This document shows, in pieces, positions 42,362 to 54,550 of a DNA stretch of 64,000 nucleotides (its first letter is position 1; each line of letters opens with the position of its first letter). Both the position numbers and the translations under genes were made by a program. Below the pieces are notes generated by a model. That model made no database searches and had not been told where the DNA came from. It was given only the letters and a program-made list of their open reading frames with translations. This stretch comes from Tetraselmis striata (taxonomy: Eukaryota; Chlorophyta; Chlorodendrophyceae; Chlorodendrales; Chlorodendraceae): NCBI GenBank assembly GCA_006384855.1, contig VCJN01003563.1:372001-436000 (forward strand), read 5' to 3'.

Positions 42362-44440
42362 GATGATACAGTTAGGATTACATGAGCTAGCAGCAGAAGG
42401 CGATATCGGAAATCACCAAAATAAAAGGCAGATGATACAGTAGTATGGCGGAGTTTTCGCGCGCGCGCGACAACGGCGGGCCCTCGCGCCGGGGGCGAAT
42501 GTAACATATAGTTACATGAGCTATAGCTGCAAAAGGCGATCAGGAAACCACCCGAATAGGCAATAGAAAAAGTCCACTACAGCAGGTGCGAGGTGGAAGC
42601 AGCACCAGCAGAGGGTTCGGAATGAGCATGGGCAAGCGCATCAGACTTGGCCGTCTGCACTCCGGCAGAGAGAATGCTGCCCAAGGTACCATGCACGCAA
42701 GCTGAGACTCAAGCGTGCGCGACAGCTGATGGCGGAACTCAGCGGGCTGGCTGGCAACAAAGTTTCGAAGAGTCTGGACGGACTGACCACGAAGGAAGCA
42801 TGAAGTCGCCGGGGCGGAAGGACCGCCAGGGAAGTTGCGCACAACAAGTAACACCGCGAAGATGTAGATAGACCACCGTTAAAGCGGATTTTCCGAGGCG
42901 GTCGCGGTCTTCAACCACAAAAGGGTAGTACCGGTGAACACCATGCACCGGGGCGGAAGACGCCCGGTCCGCCGCTAGCTTCTTGCGCTCCGCCTCGGTC
43001 GCCGCGATCCTCGGGGTGCACCAGCGGGGGTCGTTGCCCCAAGTGGGGGTCGTCGAGGACACCCACGCGAAATCGATCATGTAATCGCACGCCGGGCCCC
43101 CCACCCCGCCAGCGTCAAATCTGACGGCCACGAGCGGTCCGCTGGGCGCAGCCCACTCGTCTCAAGGGTCAAGTCGCCGACTCCCGAGCGGTCTCGATCG
43201 AGCACCGCCCCCGCTTCGACCGCCACGGAAGCCCACAGCTTTTTCAAAGCGGTATGCATGCGGTGCTTGTAGTTCGCAATGGGGCAGATGGGCAGATGGT
43301 CCACGACGAAATCCGTGGCATTCCGGTTCGAGCCCTCCGTAGAGCGAAGCCATAAGGGGACAATCCCACACGTGGGGCCAGGACATGTGACAAGCGCGGA
43401 AATAACCCCCGCGCGGGCGAAGGCTCAGCACCCGCGCAGCGGCGGCCGAATAAGCAACATGGGGAATCTTGCGGGCTGACTCGCGATCCGACTGGAAAAG
43501 CGATAGGGAGCCCGGCCCGCAAGCGCTGTACAAGCGCAGGGTATCAAGGCGCGAGGCCGCGGCACCCATACGCTGGAAGCCAAGAGCGAGGGGCACGAAG
43601 TCACGCAAGCGAATCGCACGGCTGAGGTGGAGTTGGACAACCATGGTCGTCGTGGGTTGATCATCGGAGGCAGCACCCGTACCCGTACGACCCGAGGGCG
43701 GAGCTGTAGTACCGCTTGGCTGAGGTTCTAGTAGGGAAGGATATGCCACTGACGGAGGGGGTGCCACTAATTCGCGGGGCGACGGTATCTTGAGAGCTAC
43801 AGAAGCGCATGTAGTAACGGTATTGGCAGTACTCGTACCGTCCACCGATAAGAAGCGATTGTTGGGCAGCAGAGGCAGCCTCACCATTACTAACTCCATG
43901 GGGGCGGAGCCGTGGGAGGAGGGGGGCTGCAAAACTCGCATGTGGCGGCACGGGCCGGCGCTCGCGCGCCAACACGTGGTGGCCCGAGCGCGGGTAGCCG
44001 GCTCGTGGGGCGCACCGCACATACATAGAGGGGTCGAAAGTCGCAGCGTAGGCGAGGTGCATGGCAGCTATCGCCGGGTCGTCGGACTCCATCCCGTGGT
44101 TCACGTGCGCGCACAGGGGGGGCGGGCCGCTGGTAGGTGCGTCCGCAGCTGCCATCGCAACACCGGAACTGCCAGTCAACGCCCCCGCCGGGCGTCGACG
44201 ATTGCACCCGCGCCATCGCAGCGCCGCGCGCCCACCACCACCGCCGCCCCCGCCGGGTCCGCGACCCCCACGGGAGACACTCTAGCAGACGGGTCTGAAG
44301 GGGCCGGAAGACGCCCCACGGTGCTGAACCCCACCGGCCACGCCATAGCCAGAAGCCGGGGGTCGGGGGGAAGTCCGGAACTCTCGTCGGCGAGTAAACA
44401 AAGGATTAGTACAGTACCTCGGACAGTCCTCGTACGGTAC
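42362..44440 (-). mobile_element. LINE-like relic, copy B (inverted relative to copy A)
   Basis: Minus-strand counterpart of copy A: HRMHTALKKLWASVAVEAG, RPADRSWPSDLTLAGWG, YMIDFAWVSS, HRYYPFVVEDRDRLG. It extends further 5' (to about 44.4 kb) through a Gly/Pro/Ala-rich coding-like segment but shows no reverse transcriptase core. Its 3' end is at about 42510; an additional 50-bp fragment of the same 3' terminus lies at 42384-42434. Where copy A has 20 G, this copy has GTGGGGGGCCCGGCG. Confidence 0.5.
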
Positions 44441-44628
44441 AGGAGGTGCTCGTCGCGTTAATAAAATATTACAATACCGTTGAATTAAATACGATTCGTG
44501 GGAACAAAAATATTGATATTGTTTCCCCCTTTCCGCCTATTTTAAAATTAATATGTCGCGGGGGCAAAAGTGGATTATATACCATCACGGGGGTTTGGTG
44601 GCAATAAATGGTCACATTGGTAATATTG
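44441..44628. other. AT-rich spacer
   Basis: Markedly AT-rich 190 bp between the LINE-like relic and DIRS relic C. No gene or repeat recognised. Confidence 0.4.
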
Positions 44629-47452
44629 AGGTTTGATTACACCGGGCTATTCTGTCACCGGTACTGGTAACGTTAAGATTCTAGTTTGAACGCTAGCTAC
44701 CTGTACTCGCAGTAGTATGCGTACCGCTTGGGCTTCCCGATGTCTAGCGGCGCTAGCGACAGCATGCGACAGCCCTACTACATGACTCACCCGCACCACG
44801 AGGGGAGTCCACCTTCTGCCTTTGCGCCAGCTAGTGACCAGCTAGCGCACCGGCGTCGCACCTCTCGTAGGTGTGCTAGGTGTGAACATCTCTACGAGTG
44901 GACAGCCTGGACGACTAGTCTTCCACCACGACACTTGCGCACGCTACGATGGCAGGCGGCAAGAAGGCGGCAGACCCTACGAAGGCAACGCCGGCCGACA
45001 GTTTGGCCGAAACGCCCGCGGAGCCGACATAGACGACATGGGACACGATAACGCTTGCGTTACTGTAAGCGTAAGCGCTGGCGTTGAAGGTGGACGCTTT
45101 ATCGACCCGCTTGGACGAACAGGACAACAATAAAAGCAAGGAGCAGCGCGACATTATCTCGGATGACGACGAAGTCGGCGAGGGTGGCAAGGAGCCGGAG
45201 CACGACGCCCGGACAGCCGCTGCTACGGGGGGCGCGCGCGGCGCCACGGCCGTGTTCATCGACCCTCGGGATTGGGAAGACCTCTTGCCCCGGGCGGCGT
45301 ACCAAGACCCCCCCCCCCCTTTGGGCACCAGACGCCCGAGCCTCTGGCGGCCTCGTAACGACGAGGCCGGCCGCTACCTCACCGAGGCCAACAAGAATGC
45401 TTCGCGCGACGAGTACCGCCACATGTTGTGCTATGGCGTCTACCGCGCCGCCGCTGACGCGGCAGCTAAAACAGCTACGGCTAGGCTTCGCGCGCCCGAT
45501 ACCCCCCCCCCAAGACCGTGTCGACGACGCCCTTGACCTACTCGACGCCGCGCAGTATCGCACGCTTGAAGCAGTGGGCGACGCGGATGAGGCTAGGCTC
45601 ACCTACCTTCGACGCTTCAAGGCCAAGAAGGCCCTCACCCCCGAGGAGCAAGTCGCCGAGCGACTCATCTACTCCCGAGTCTTCGACACCGCCAAGCAGC
45701 GCATGAGCGCTCCGCCAACGTCGTCGACGGCATCCTGGCACCGCTCGAGGACAAGCGCCTCGAGGTCGGCCTCGCGGATGCGGCCAACGCACAGGCGTCA
45801 TTGACCTTCAAAAGTCGGGCAACGGAGCGCGACACCGACCGCGACAAGACGCTGAAGGAAAAGGACAAGGCGGCGCGCGAGAAGCGGGAGCAGCAATAAC
45901 GCCGCTAGGCGAACGCCAAGAATAACCGCGACACGAACGGCGGCAGGACCGGCGACAAGACACTAGACTGACGGTGTGGCGCGCCGCGCTGAAAGCTGCT
46001 GCCCGACTCCGACTATGTGCGTCACTGCGTAAGGCGGAGTTGGCGGCACTGGCAAGACATCGGCGCGAGCGCGCAAGTGACGAGCTGGATACGGCGTACG
46101 GGATGGCGTACGCGTGCCTTTCCGCTACAACCGGCCACCCCCAAGGTTCAACCAAGGCGTCTCGTTCAACGACGCGACCCTTGCCCAACTCAAGTTCCTC
46201 ACCGCCGAACTAAGATGCTTTACGGCGGCCAGTGCGTGGGAGAAGTCGTGCGCATGGTGGGTGTCCCGGGCTTTCTTCGTTCCGAAGCCCGGCGACAACC
46301 CGTGGCGTTTCATCATCGACCTCCGCGGACTCAACACCTTCCGTGCACCGACGCAAGCGACTACGGATGGAGACACTCATGGGCGTCCGACACTTGATCG
46401 CGAAAGGGAACTATATGTTTTCGTTTGACATGCAAGACGGCTTCTATGCCCTGGGCATCGCGCCCTCCGACCGCGACTACTTCACGGTCAACATCCGCGG
46501 GACCCTCTACCGGTTGTGCGGCCTCCCCATGGGTTGGTCACTCAGCCCTTACTACTTCACGACGTTCACGATGACGTTCGTCAAGCACCTACGCTCTCCG
46601 ACTATTCCCGGAATGTCTATTTTTCTGAGAAATAATTTTGGAAGAACTGAGAAATATTAATTGAGAAATATTTTTTGGTATGAACTGAGAAATAATTTCG
46701 TAAGAACTGAGAAATATGAACTGAGAAATATTTTTTGGTATGAACTGAGAAATAATTTTGTAAGAAATCATTTTCTGAGAAATATTGTATCACTTACTGA
46801 GAAATACGCAAAAATGCATTTTCATGAAAAACTTTCCGCAAAACAATTAATTTATTTGGGGTTCTAGAACATGATTTCAGCGCGCGGGTAAGTTATGCAA
46901 GCCAAATAAGTAGTCGCTACTCGCTACATGCGCTCTTACTCCGGGGGTAGCGAGTAGCGACTGCTACCAGCCCGCGACCTCCGCCCGCCGCCCGCCGCCC
47001 GCCGCCCCACCGCCGCCCGGTTCCGCCCGCTTCTCCTAACCGCGGAACCCACAGACGGGGAGGTCACTGCGTGACAAGGGCGGTTGGCGACACCTGTGTC
47101 GTGGAGAGATCGAGTAGGCGGGAACCCTGGCGCAGGCGATGGCGGCGGGTGTGTGCGCTGTGCCGACGCGCTGTGCCGGCCCGCGCGGGGAATGGCGACG
47201 CGAACAATATAATACGGCCTTATGTCCGCGCGCGCAGCCCAGGCGACTATGCGAAGTTTCGGGAAATATTTGCAAACTTTACATACAGCGTGTTAGCTAA
47301 AATAGTATATTTCTCAGATGATACATCCAGACCCGGACGCGCAGCGCCGTACTTGTAAGAACTGAGAAATAAATTTCAAATTTCTCGGAACAACGCCGCG
47401 AGTACGAGTACTGAGAAATAATTCAATATTTCTCAGTTCATACAGAATTATT

Positions 47453-49308
47453 TGGTCAGATGTAGTCATCTAGAGGTTTACAGTACTTAGCAATGTTGTA
47501 CTGCGCACGATCCCCGCGGTCGGCGCACGGACTGGGGCCTGCCGGCCCGCACCAGCACCACGACCTGAGGGATCCGCCCTCGGGCACCGGCACTCTCTGC
47601 TTTGCGCTCGCCTCAACCGGCTCGCGCAAGCAGTCTCGACTCTAGCAGTCGAGCAGAGTGTCAGCTTACTCTATGCCGACTCGGACCCGAGCCTCAGCCT
47701 CCCGAGACGCTACACCTTCCCCACCCCGCGACAGCAGGATGCCCCCTCGTCCTGTACCGGAAGACGCCCTAGTCGACGACGCCCCGGGCGGCGCCACTGC
47801 GGCATCCATCGCGGAATTGGAGAAACGCCTGACGGTCCAAGCGGAAGCCCTGGAGAAGCGGCTGGCCGAGCAGTTCGAGGCGGCTACGGCCGCCTTACTC
47901 GCTCGACTGGCCCCTCCCGTGCTATCGCCTCCTCCCAAAGGCACCCAGCCAGCCATTCCCGCGGGCGCGCCTGCGCCCGAGGGTGGTGAGCAAGGAGCGC
48001 AAGAGCCCCTTCCTGCTGAGCTGGACGCACTCGACACCGAGCTCGAGTACGTCGACTTCGCCTACTTCGGTCAAGTCCCCCCTTCCGGTCTGGAGCCACC
48101 CCCACGCGACGGCGACGAGCCTCGCTTGTGGATTCTGACCGACGACGGCACCGAATTGGAAAAACGCCTGACGGCCCAAGCGATAGCCCTGGAGAAGCGG
48201 CTGGCCGAGCAGTTCGAGGCAGCTACGGCCGCCTTACTCGCTCGACTGGCTCCTCCCGTGCAACCGCCTCCTCCCAAAGGCACCCAGCCAGCCATTCCCG
48301 CGGGCGCGCCTGCGCCCGAGGGTGGTGAGCAAGGAGCGCAAGAGCCCCTTCCTGCTGAGCTGGACGCACTCGACACCGGGCTCGAGTACGTCGACTTCGC
48401 CTACTTCGGTCAAGTCCCCCCTTCCGGTCTGGAGCCACCCCCACGCGACGGCGACGAGCCTCGCTTGTGGATTCTGACCGACGACACCGCCGCCCGCGGC
48501 CTCGCGGAGCAGCGGGGTCTGACAGCGTACGACAAGTACCTGTATCTTCGCTGTTATGCTAAGGCCTGCGGCCAATCCCTGGCGGTACGGCCGTCACTGC
48601 AGTACATTGTACAGTACCTGGGCCGCCCGTCCCGCGCACGGCGCCCGCGCCCGGGCTCTGGAGCGCCCTGGACGGTGTCGATGGCGGCCGAGCCCCACCT
48701 TCTTGCCGACCTCTCTCCGGCGCCGGCCTGCCGACCAAGTTTTGGAGCGTCTCCCCGCTGGAGCCTTCCTCCGCTTGGTCCTTTTCAGCCACTCCCACTG
48801 ACTGGCTGCGGGACGCCCGCCTGGCGGCGCGCGCCCAGCCGCCCCCCAGTGTCACGTGGGCATCGCACAGGTTGCGCAAAGGCGCGGCCTCGGCAGCGAG
48901 CTGCTATGCTGCGTTTCTGCTGCTAGCTCGTCCCCGTCCGGCCGCTACACTTCGCTACCTGTGCAAGCCTTTGGCTTTCTTCTCTGGCAAATCGTGCCTC
49001 CTTGGGTAAATGGTCAGATGTAGTCATCTAGAGGTTTACAGTACTTAGCAATGTTGTACTGCGCACGATCCCCGCGGTCGGCGCACGGACTGGGGCCTGC
49101 CGGCCCGCACCAGCACCACGACCTGAGGGATCCGCCCTCGGGCACCGGCACTCTCTGCTTTGCGCTCGCCTCAACCGGCTCGCGCACCCACCCACCCACA
49201 GCCATCTTTCTGCGCTAGGAGACACCCAGGCCAAGCCTGTGGTTCTCGTCTTAGCCTCCAATGTAAGCGAGCTGACATTCTTTGGCAAATCGTGCCTCCT
49301 TGGGTAAA
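47453..49308 (+). mobile_element. Ngaro/PAT-like split-direct-repeat retroelement fossil, gag-only
   Basis: Direct repeats in the order A1 - body - B1 - A2 - B2: A1 47453-47628 and A2 49011-49186 (176 bp, apparently identical), B1 48985-49010 and B2 49283-49308 (26 bp). This split arrangement is the hallmark of PAT/Ngaro-type tyrosine-recombinase retroelements. Only a gag-like body is present; reverse transcriptase and recombinase are absent, so it is a non-autonomous derivative. Near-identical repeats suggest a young insertion. Confidence 0.75.
47658..48926 (+). CDS. Gag-like ORF of the split-direct-repeat element
   Basis: 422 codons. Two tandem 113-residue modules (339-bp duplication, 47814-48152 and 48153-48491), each with a coiled-coil-like EKRLAEQFEAATAALLARLA segment, a Pro-rich linker, ALDTELEYVDFAYFGQVP and RLWILTDD. 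A short RGLTAYDKYLYLRCYAKACG segment follows. No zinc knuckle seen. The gag assignment rests on the coiled-coil/Pro-rich character and position between the repeats. Confidence 0.55.
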   Translation: MSAYSMPTRTRASASRDATPSPPRDSRMPPRPVPEDALVDDAPGGATAASIAELEKRLTVQAEALEKRLAEQFEAATAALLARLAPPVLSPPPKGTQPAIPAGAPAPEGGEQGAQEPLPAELDALDTELEYVDFAYFGQVPPSGLEPPPRDGDEPRLWILTDDGTELEKRLTAQAIALEKRLAEQFEAATAALLARLAPPVQPPPPKGTQPAIPAGAPAPEGGEQGAQEPLPAELDALDTGLEYVDFAYFGQVPPSGLEPPPRDGDEPRLWILTDDTAARGLAEQRGLTAYDKYLYLRCYAKACGQSLAVRPSLQYIVQYLGRPSRARRPRPGSGAPWTVSMAAEPHLLADLSPAPACRPSFGASPRWSLPPLGPFQPLPLTGCGTPAWRRAPSRPPVSRGHRTGCAKARPRQRAAMLRFCC

Positions 49309-49733
49309 TCTCAGAAAATAATTAATTGCTATTCCCGCTGTGCCTGGCAATGTCCCGCGGTCGCGCCGCTGGCTGCGCCGCGGGCGGTGGAGGGGAGCGC
49401 GCATCTTACAATTCATCGACGATTTCTTGCTTTTCGCCTCGTCGGAGCCGGAGGCGCTGGAGCTCCGCCAGCGCGTCGCCGACTTGCTAGACAGCCTGGG
49501 CATGCAGCGCAACCCCGCCAAAGGGCTGAGGGAGCCGGTCCAGTACGGCCAGCACCAGGGGGTGGACACGGCCACGGGATATTTCAATGGCCCGACGGAC
49601 AAACTGTAACGGCTCGCGCGCCAAGCCAACACTGCGAGATTCAGATGTGACGTAAATGTCCCCTACTGGTGACGAACGACGACATAGCACGGGGACGACA
49701 TACGGGGACGATACGGGACGGACGAGGGACGTG

Positions 49734-50113
49734 GATTTCATACCGAGTAGCGACGACTATCGCGCGCGACGTGTAAAGTACTATATGAATTTCTCGTTTC
49801 CATAATTTCATCATCAAATTGATATGCGCACGCGGGCTCGCGTGTCGCGCGCGGACGCGGAGCACCCGGGCTAAGTACAGGCGGCTGCACGTACTCGCTG
49901 CACATCGGCGCACATCGCTGCACATCGCTGCTGTGAGATTTCATACCGAGTAGCGACGACTATCTCGCGCGACATGTAAAGTACTATATGAATTTCTCGT
50001 TTCCATAATTTCATCAAATTGATATGCGCACGCGGGCTTGCGTGTCGCGCGCGGACGCGGAGCACCCGGGCTAAGTACAGGCGGCTGCACGTACTCGCTG
50101 CACATCCGTGCAC
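49734..50113. repeat. 203-bp subterminal tandem duplication in the CACTA-like element
   Basis: Copies start at 49734 and 49937 (GATTTCATACCGAGTAGCG...). They are followed by a string of GCACATCC-like motifs to about 50165, typical of subterminal transposase-binding repeats. Confidence 0.8.
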
Positions 50114-50331
50114 ATCCCTGCACATCCGCTGCGCATCCATGCACATACAACGCTGCACATCCATGCACGCGCATGAAGTACGGGGTAGCCTGGCGGTCAC
50201 CGCCGCTCACCGCTGAACCAAGCGCGGACAGCCGCGCACTAGCATCTGTGCTCCCTGCCGGTGGTGGGCTACATCAACCCCAACTCTCAACCCCCCCCCC
50301 CCCCCCCCCCCGCGTGCGCGCGGCAGCAGGC

Positions 50332-52206
50332 ATGCCGGGAGAGGGATGGATATCGAGTGTGTCGAAGGATGGCGTGTACACATGCAAGCACTGCCAAGGC
50401 ATCGTGACGGGCAGTAGTGAAAGGACGGCGCGAGAGCGGCACTTCCTAAAATTCCCGAACTGTAGGCACTCGTTGAAGCGTGCGGATAAGTTGCGCCGCA
50501 AGGCCGCCTTAGTACAAGCAGAAGCAGCAGGGGCGGCAGCAGCAGCGGCAGCAGCGGCAGCAGGAGTAGCTGCAGCCGTCGGAAACGGCCCGCCGGCGCC
50601 GGTCTCGGACGACGGCGGCTCGAAGGAGGACGATGTGATGGGCGTGGGGGAGGACCCCGTTGGCGAAGACGGTATGGACATCGACGCGCCTGCGTGGCCG
50701 CCGGCGTACGTGGAAGCCGCCAATGAGGGCGTGATACGGGAAGGCGATCCCGGTGACTTCTACATGAAGGTCATCGCCAAGAAGTTTCGGGGAGTATGGC
50801 ACTACGGCATGATAACCGGCGTCGTTACCGAGTGGGTGTTGGAGGACTACGGCGGGGCGACCCAGTGGCGCGCTGTTTTCGAGGACGGTGACACTGTGGA
50901 CCTTCTGCGTTCATGGGTGAGTGGGCCCGGCCTGTGTGCTGGTGGCACCACTCACCTGCGGTTGTATGGAGTCACACGCACCCGCCCGGTCGGCGTGGCA
51001 GGTTGTGGAGGCTATGGCGGCTGCCCAGGAGCACCCCCTTGTGGATGCGGACGGGGAGGCTCGCTTGGTAACCGTCCATGAAGGCGATGACTTTTTCGCG
51101 CAGCAAATCAACCGCATGAAGGCGCATCGCCTCTACCGGGAACCCAACCCCAACAAGAAGCCCCCCCCCCCCCCCTCTTGCTTCCTCCTCCGCCACGTGC
51201 ACCCATACCCACCCACCCACACCCACACATACACACACACTCACACTCGCACTCACAGCGACCCACCCACACACACAGGGGTACATGGCCCCAGACGACG
51301 CTGGCCCCGGCGCCGTGGAGACGCCCATCCGGTTGGTTGGGAGCGCATCTGCTGCGTGGGAGGACGCGGTGGACTTCAAGGACCATTTGGAGAAGCTGCT
51401 GGACGACGTCCGATGTACGGTGCAGGGCTCGCACTCATATGCACCCATACTCGCGGGGTGGGGTGCGGTCCTGCCGGGCTGGACCCCCAGCGGTGGCGCT
51501 GGGGGGCTCCTGGTCTACAAGGCGGCGTCGCTTCGCAACGGCGACAAGCCCCGGCTTCACCGGGGGGGGGGGGGGGGGGGGGGAAGACGGGGAGACGTCG
51601 AGAGACAACTCCTTCTTTGTGTACAAGATGTTGAAGCAAGTCCCCGACGCCGACCCACCCCCCTACACCACCGAGGAGCTGGAGAGCGAGGAGGAGTTGC
51701 CAAGAAACTTGCTGGCGGAGCGCGACGACGCCAAGTACACCACCATGGTCGCGCGAGCTCAACCCTTCTACCTTGCCACGCCACCGCCCCCGCCAGGGGC
51801 TGACTCGGACGACAGCCGTGCCAGCGCGCGGCCCATTCAGGCTGCATTGTGTACGGTGTGGACGCCGAAACGAGCCCACACTGCCGTGGGCTTGGACTTG
51901 TGGAGAGTGCCGGGCGGCGGCGGTGGTTCCGGCGGGGAGGAGGCCCTTGTCCTACTAGATGGTCCGGGCATCCGCAAGGTGGCTGTTCTCATTGCCCCTG
52001 CCGACATGTCCTCCGCGAAGGCTGCCGACTTGGGCGTCGACGCCGGGGAGCTGCTGGTGGCGGGGATCCACGCGAGGTCGCAGGACTGTGCGCGAGGGGG
52101 GGGGGGGGGGGGGGGGGGGCAGCGGCTGTGGGATAGGCGGGGCAGCGGTTGCTACCGAGTGAGGCTTAGCATCGTTTGCAGTAGCAACGCAGCCTTTCCG
52201 GTTGCA
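50332..52206 (+). CDS. CACTA cargo gene: BED-like zinc finger plus Tudor/chromo-barrel-like domain
   Basis: Exons: 50332-50916 (phase 0, GTGAGT donor), 51002-about 51195, 51279-about 51560, then about 51585-52095 in a different frame after a G22 run. Exon 1 encodes a CKHC...H..C..H finger (residues about 20-45) like BED fingers, an Ala-rich linker, an acidic segment, and FRGVWHYGMITGVV...WRAVFEDGDTVDLL, the F.G..Y.G.V/YEDGD pattern of Tudor-like barrels. Later exons are acidic (EELESEEELP) and unrecognised. A C21 run (50291-50311) ending in GCGGCAG precedes the start. C-terminal limits are uncertain. Possibly a transposon DNA-binding or accessory protein. Confidence 0.5.
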
Positions 52207-52299
52207 TAGTGTGACGCCCCCTGGATGTAACCCAGTTGTACGCGCAAAGTGCAAGTGTTACACGCCCGTGTGCCCCACCCAGTAACATTGCGCCCGACC

Positions 52300-53200
52300 T
52301 CACTGACGGCATGTCTCGCTCTCCTTCATCTCCCGGGCCGTCCGCCGCCTCACCCTGTGCACCCTACCAGCCGCGCGTGCCTTCTCGGAAGCCTCACACA
52401 CGGCGGCGCGAGTCGCGTCGTGGAACGCGTCCCTGGCATGGCGGAACTCGGCCCTCACCGCGGCCGTGGTCGGGCAGGGCACTGCCCGCTGATGGGTCGC
52501 CATGCATGGGTACTTGGGGCCGCACAAAGCCGGGGTGCCGTCGCAGCAACACTCCCAGTCCGTCCGTTGGCCGCAGTACACGCATGACGGGCGTCCGGCC
52601 AGGACACGCACATGATAGTGCATGTGGCCACCTCCCGCCACTGCTCGTAGTGCTCCAGTCAACATGGCGACGAGCAAGTCGGCATGTCCCGCAGGTGGCT
52701 GCGGGGCGGGTGGCGCGAGCGCAGCCTCGCTCGCCTCGACAACCCCCTCAGCCCTATCAGTCGCCTCGACCACGGCCTCCTCCGCCTTCTGACGCGGCGC
52801 ATCAGGCGCATCATCGTCGCCTGGCAGGGCGTCCCCCCCCCCGCAACGGCGCCGTCGGCGGTGGCCGACGCCGTCGTGGCGGGGTGCTGTGAGGAGGTGG
52901 CCCTAGACATAGGTGGGGCCGGCACCGCCAGGTGTTGCTCCACATGCGGTGCGGTTGCGGTTGCGGTTGCGGTGCGGTTCCTGACGCGACAGCTCCGTCG
53001 CACAGGTACCGGCACCGGCACCCCACGCCTGCTGGGCTTACCACCAACCGGCATGTTTCCTTTGGGAGGCGGTTCATCCGCGTCGGAGGTGAGCGGCGGT
53101 GCCGGTGTGGGTGTGGATACTGCCCGGCCATTAGGGCTCCCGCCGCCCGCCGCTCCGCCGACCCACGCCGCGGCGTGTGCTGCGCCCCGCATAATCGCCT
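52300..53200 (-). CDS. CACTA cargo gene: protein with piggyBac-like C-terminal Cys-rich domain
   Basis: The minus frame ends at 52300. The C-terminal about 155 residues include SCVYCGQRT.W.C, LCG....C and H, a C-x2-C...C...C-x5-C-x3-H pattern like the cysteine-rich domain that ends piggyBac transposases, then a basic helix. Upstream (to about 53.2 kb) are Pro/Ala-rich and low-complexity frames; exon joins are not resolved and no DDD catalytic core was found. The element's 3-bp duplication and CACTG ends do not fit piggyBac (TTAA), so this is a domain resemblance only. Confidence 0.35.
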
Positions 53201-53925
53201 CGACTATATTATACATGACGCGGGGACAGGGGGGGGGGGGGGGGTGGGGGGGGAGAACTCGTGCGTTTCGTATGTCGGCGGAACGGCGTGCGAAGCTGCG
53301 GCTGGCGAAGGTGGTGGAAGTAAGCGTGGCGGCATCGGCGGCGTAGTACCGTGCGTGCATGCGTGCGCAACCCGGCGGCAGCAAGCGCCGGACTCGGCGT
53401 GTGCTGGCGGCAGAGCTGCGAAGCCATGGACACGGTACGGGATGCCAAGTCTGGCTAAGCAACTGCCGAGGCTGGCGGCTTAACCCCCATGTCCGGCGGC
53501 TGAGGGACGGGAAGTGCGTAGACGTTGATCGGCAAAGCGGGCATATAAGCATGGCTGTGCTAGGTTCCTATTAAGTAGTGGCGGTTTGTGCTAAATAATT
53601 CGTAGGGGTGGACCATGCAGCGCAGGTAGGGGGCGGTATAAATGAGGCCGGGCACATATACTGCTCCACGAAACGACACATTCGCACGTGTAGTTGAATA
53701 GACCCCCCCCCCCCCCACCCACCCCCGCCGGGTCGGCCCGCCGACCCGCCACGGCATGTAATATCTGTCATGCATCGCCGGGGTATGTGTGAGTGGATGC
53801 CCCGCTTCCACCCCCCCCCCCCTCCCCCCATTTACACTTGTGCACTCATTAAGTTTGGGCTGGTTTCGGAGCAGTACATGTACGTATGTATATACATACA
53901 ATGGAACGTAGGACTTGCGCGGAAA

Positions 53926-54176
53926 GAGGCGGGGCTGGCGGAGTGCATTGGGGTGCGTAGAGTAGCGTGTTGGTGAGATTCGGGGTGCATCGGACGCCGG
54001 ATGCCCATCCACCCGGCGTAAAAGACGCGTACGTAATATTCACACTATATTCACACGCAAATGTGTGAAAACCGGACATTCCGTGCCGGATGGATGGGAA
54101 TACGGCGTCCGATGCAGCCGAAACCCCAGCAACACGCTATTCTATGCACCGCCAATGCACTCCGCCAGCACCGCCT
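53926..54176. mobile_element. Foldback element, copy 1
   Basis: A 251-bp sequence folding on itself: GAGGCGGGGCTGGCGGAGTGC at the left pairs with the inverse at the right, and GCATCGGACGCCGGATG with its inverse, around an AT-rich centre (TTCACACTATATTCACAC). Non-coding, inside the CACTA-like element. Confidence 0.75.
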
Positions 54177-54296
54177 CATTCTCTGCCGATTTCGAAAACG
54201 CCTTCACATTATCCACCGCTAATTGCAATTGCCACCGTGTAATGTTGTCACGATGTGCGCACACAACAACACTTACTACCGGTTCCGACGCGGATG

Positions 54297-54550
54297 GAGG
54301 CGGGGCTTGCGGAGTGCACTGGCGGTGCACAGACTAGCGTGCTGCAAATAATTGGGGTGCATCGGACGCCGGATGCCCATCCACCCGGCGTAAAAGACGC
54401 GTAATATTCACACTATATTCACACACAAATGTGTGAAAACCGGACATTTCCGTGCCGGATGGATGGGAATACGGCGTCTGATGCAGCCAAAACCCCAGGA
54501 ACACGCTATTCTATGCACCGCCAATGCACCCCATCCGCAACCCCCGCCTC
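54297..54550. mobile_element. Foldback element, copy 2
   Basis: Diverged second copy of the element at 53926-54176 with the same centre. Both lie between inverted GGTTTCGGAGCAG motifs (about 53864 and 54596). Confidence 0.75.

Larger units (their letters stand above)
46611..49328. mobile_element. Inserted element with 9-bp target duplication, MULE-like, hosting another element
   Basis: Flanked by perfect CTATTCCCG copies (46602-46610 and 49329-49337); DIRS relic B shows the uninterrupted site. The left arm (46611-47452) is AT-rich with repeated ACTGAGAAATA and its inverse; the right arm is only about 20 bp. Ends share TATTTTTCTGAGA-like inverted sequence. A 9-bp duplication points to Mutator-like elements, but no transposase is present, so the family call is tentative. 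It also holds a short hairpin (GTAGTCGCTACTCGCTAC, about 46.91 kb). Confidence 0.65.

Noticed and set aside
47658-48926. Host coiled-coil gene
   Set aside because: It lies precisely between the split direct repeats and carries no intron, so it is the element's own gag-like ORF.
52300-53200. The 8.65-kb insertion as a piggyBac element
   Set aside because: Target duplication is CAA, not TTAA, and the ends are CACTG; only a Cys-rich C-terminal resemblance supports piggyBac.
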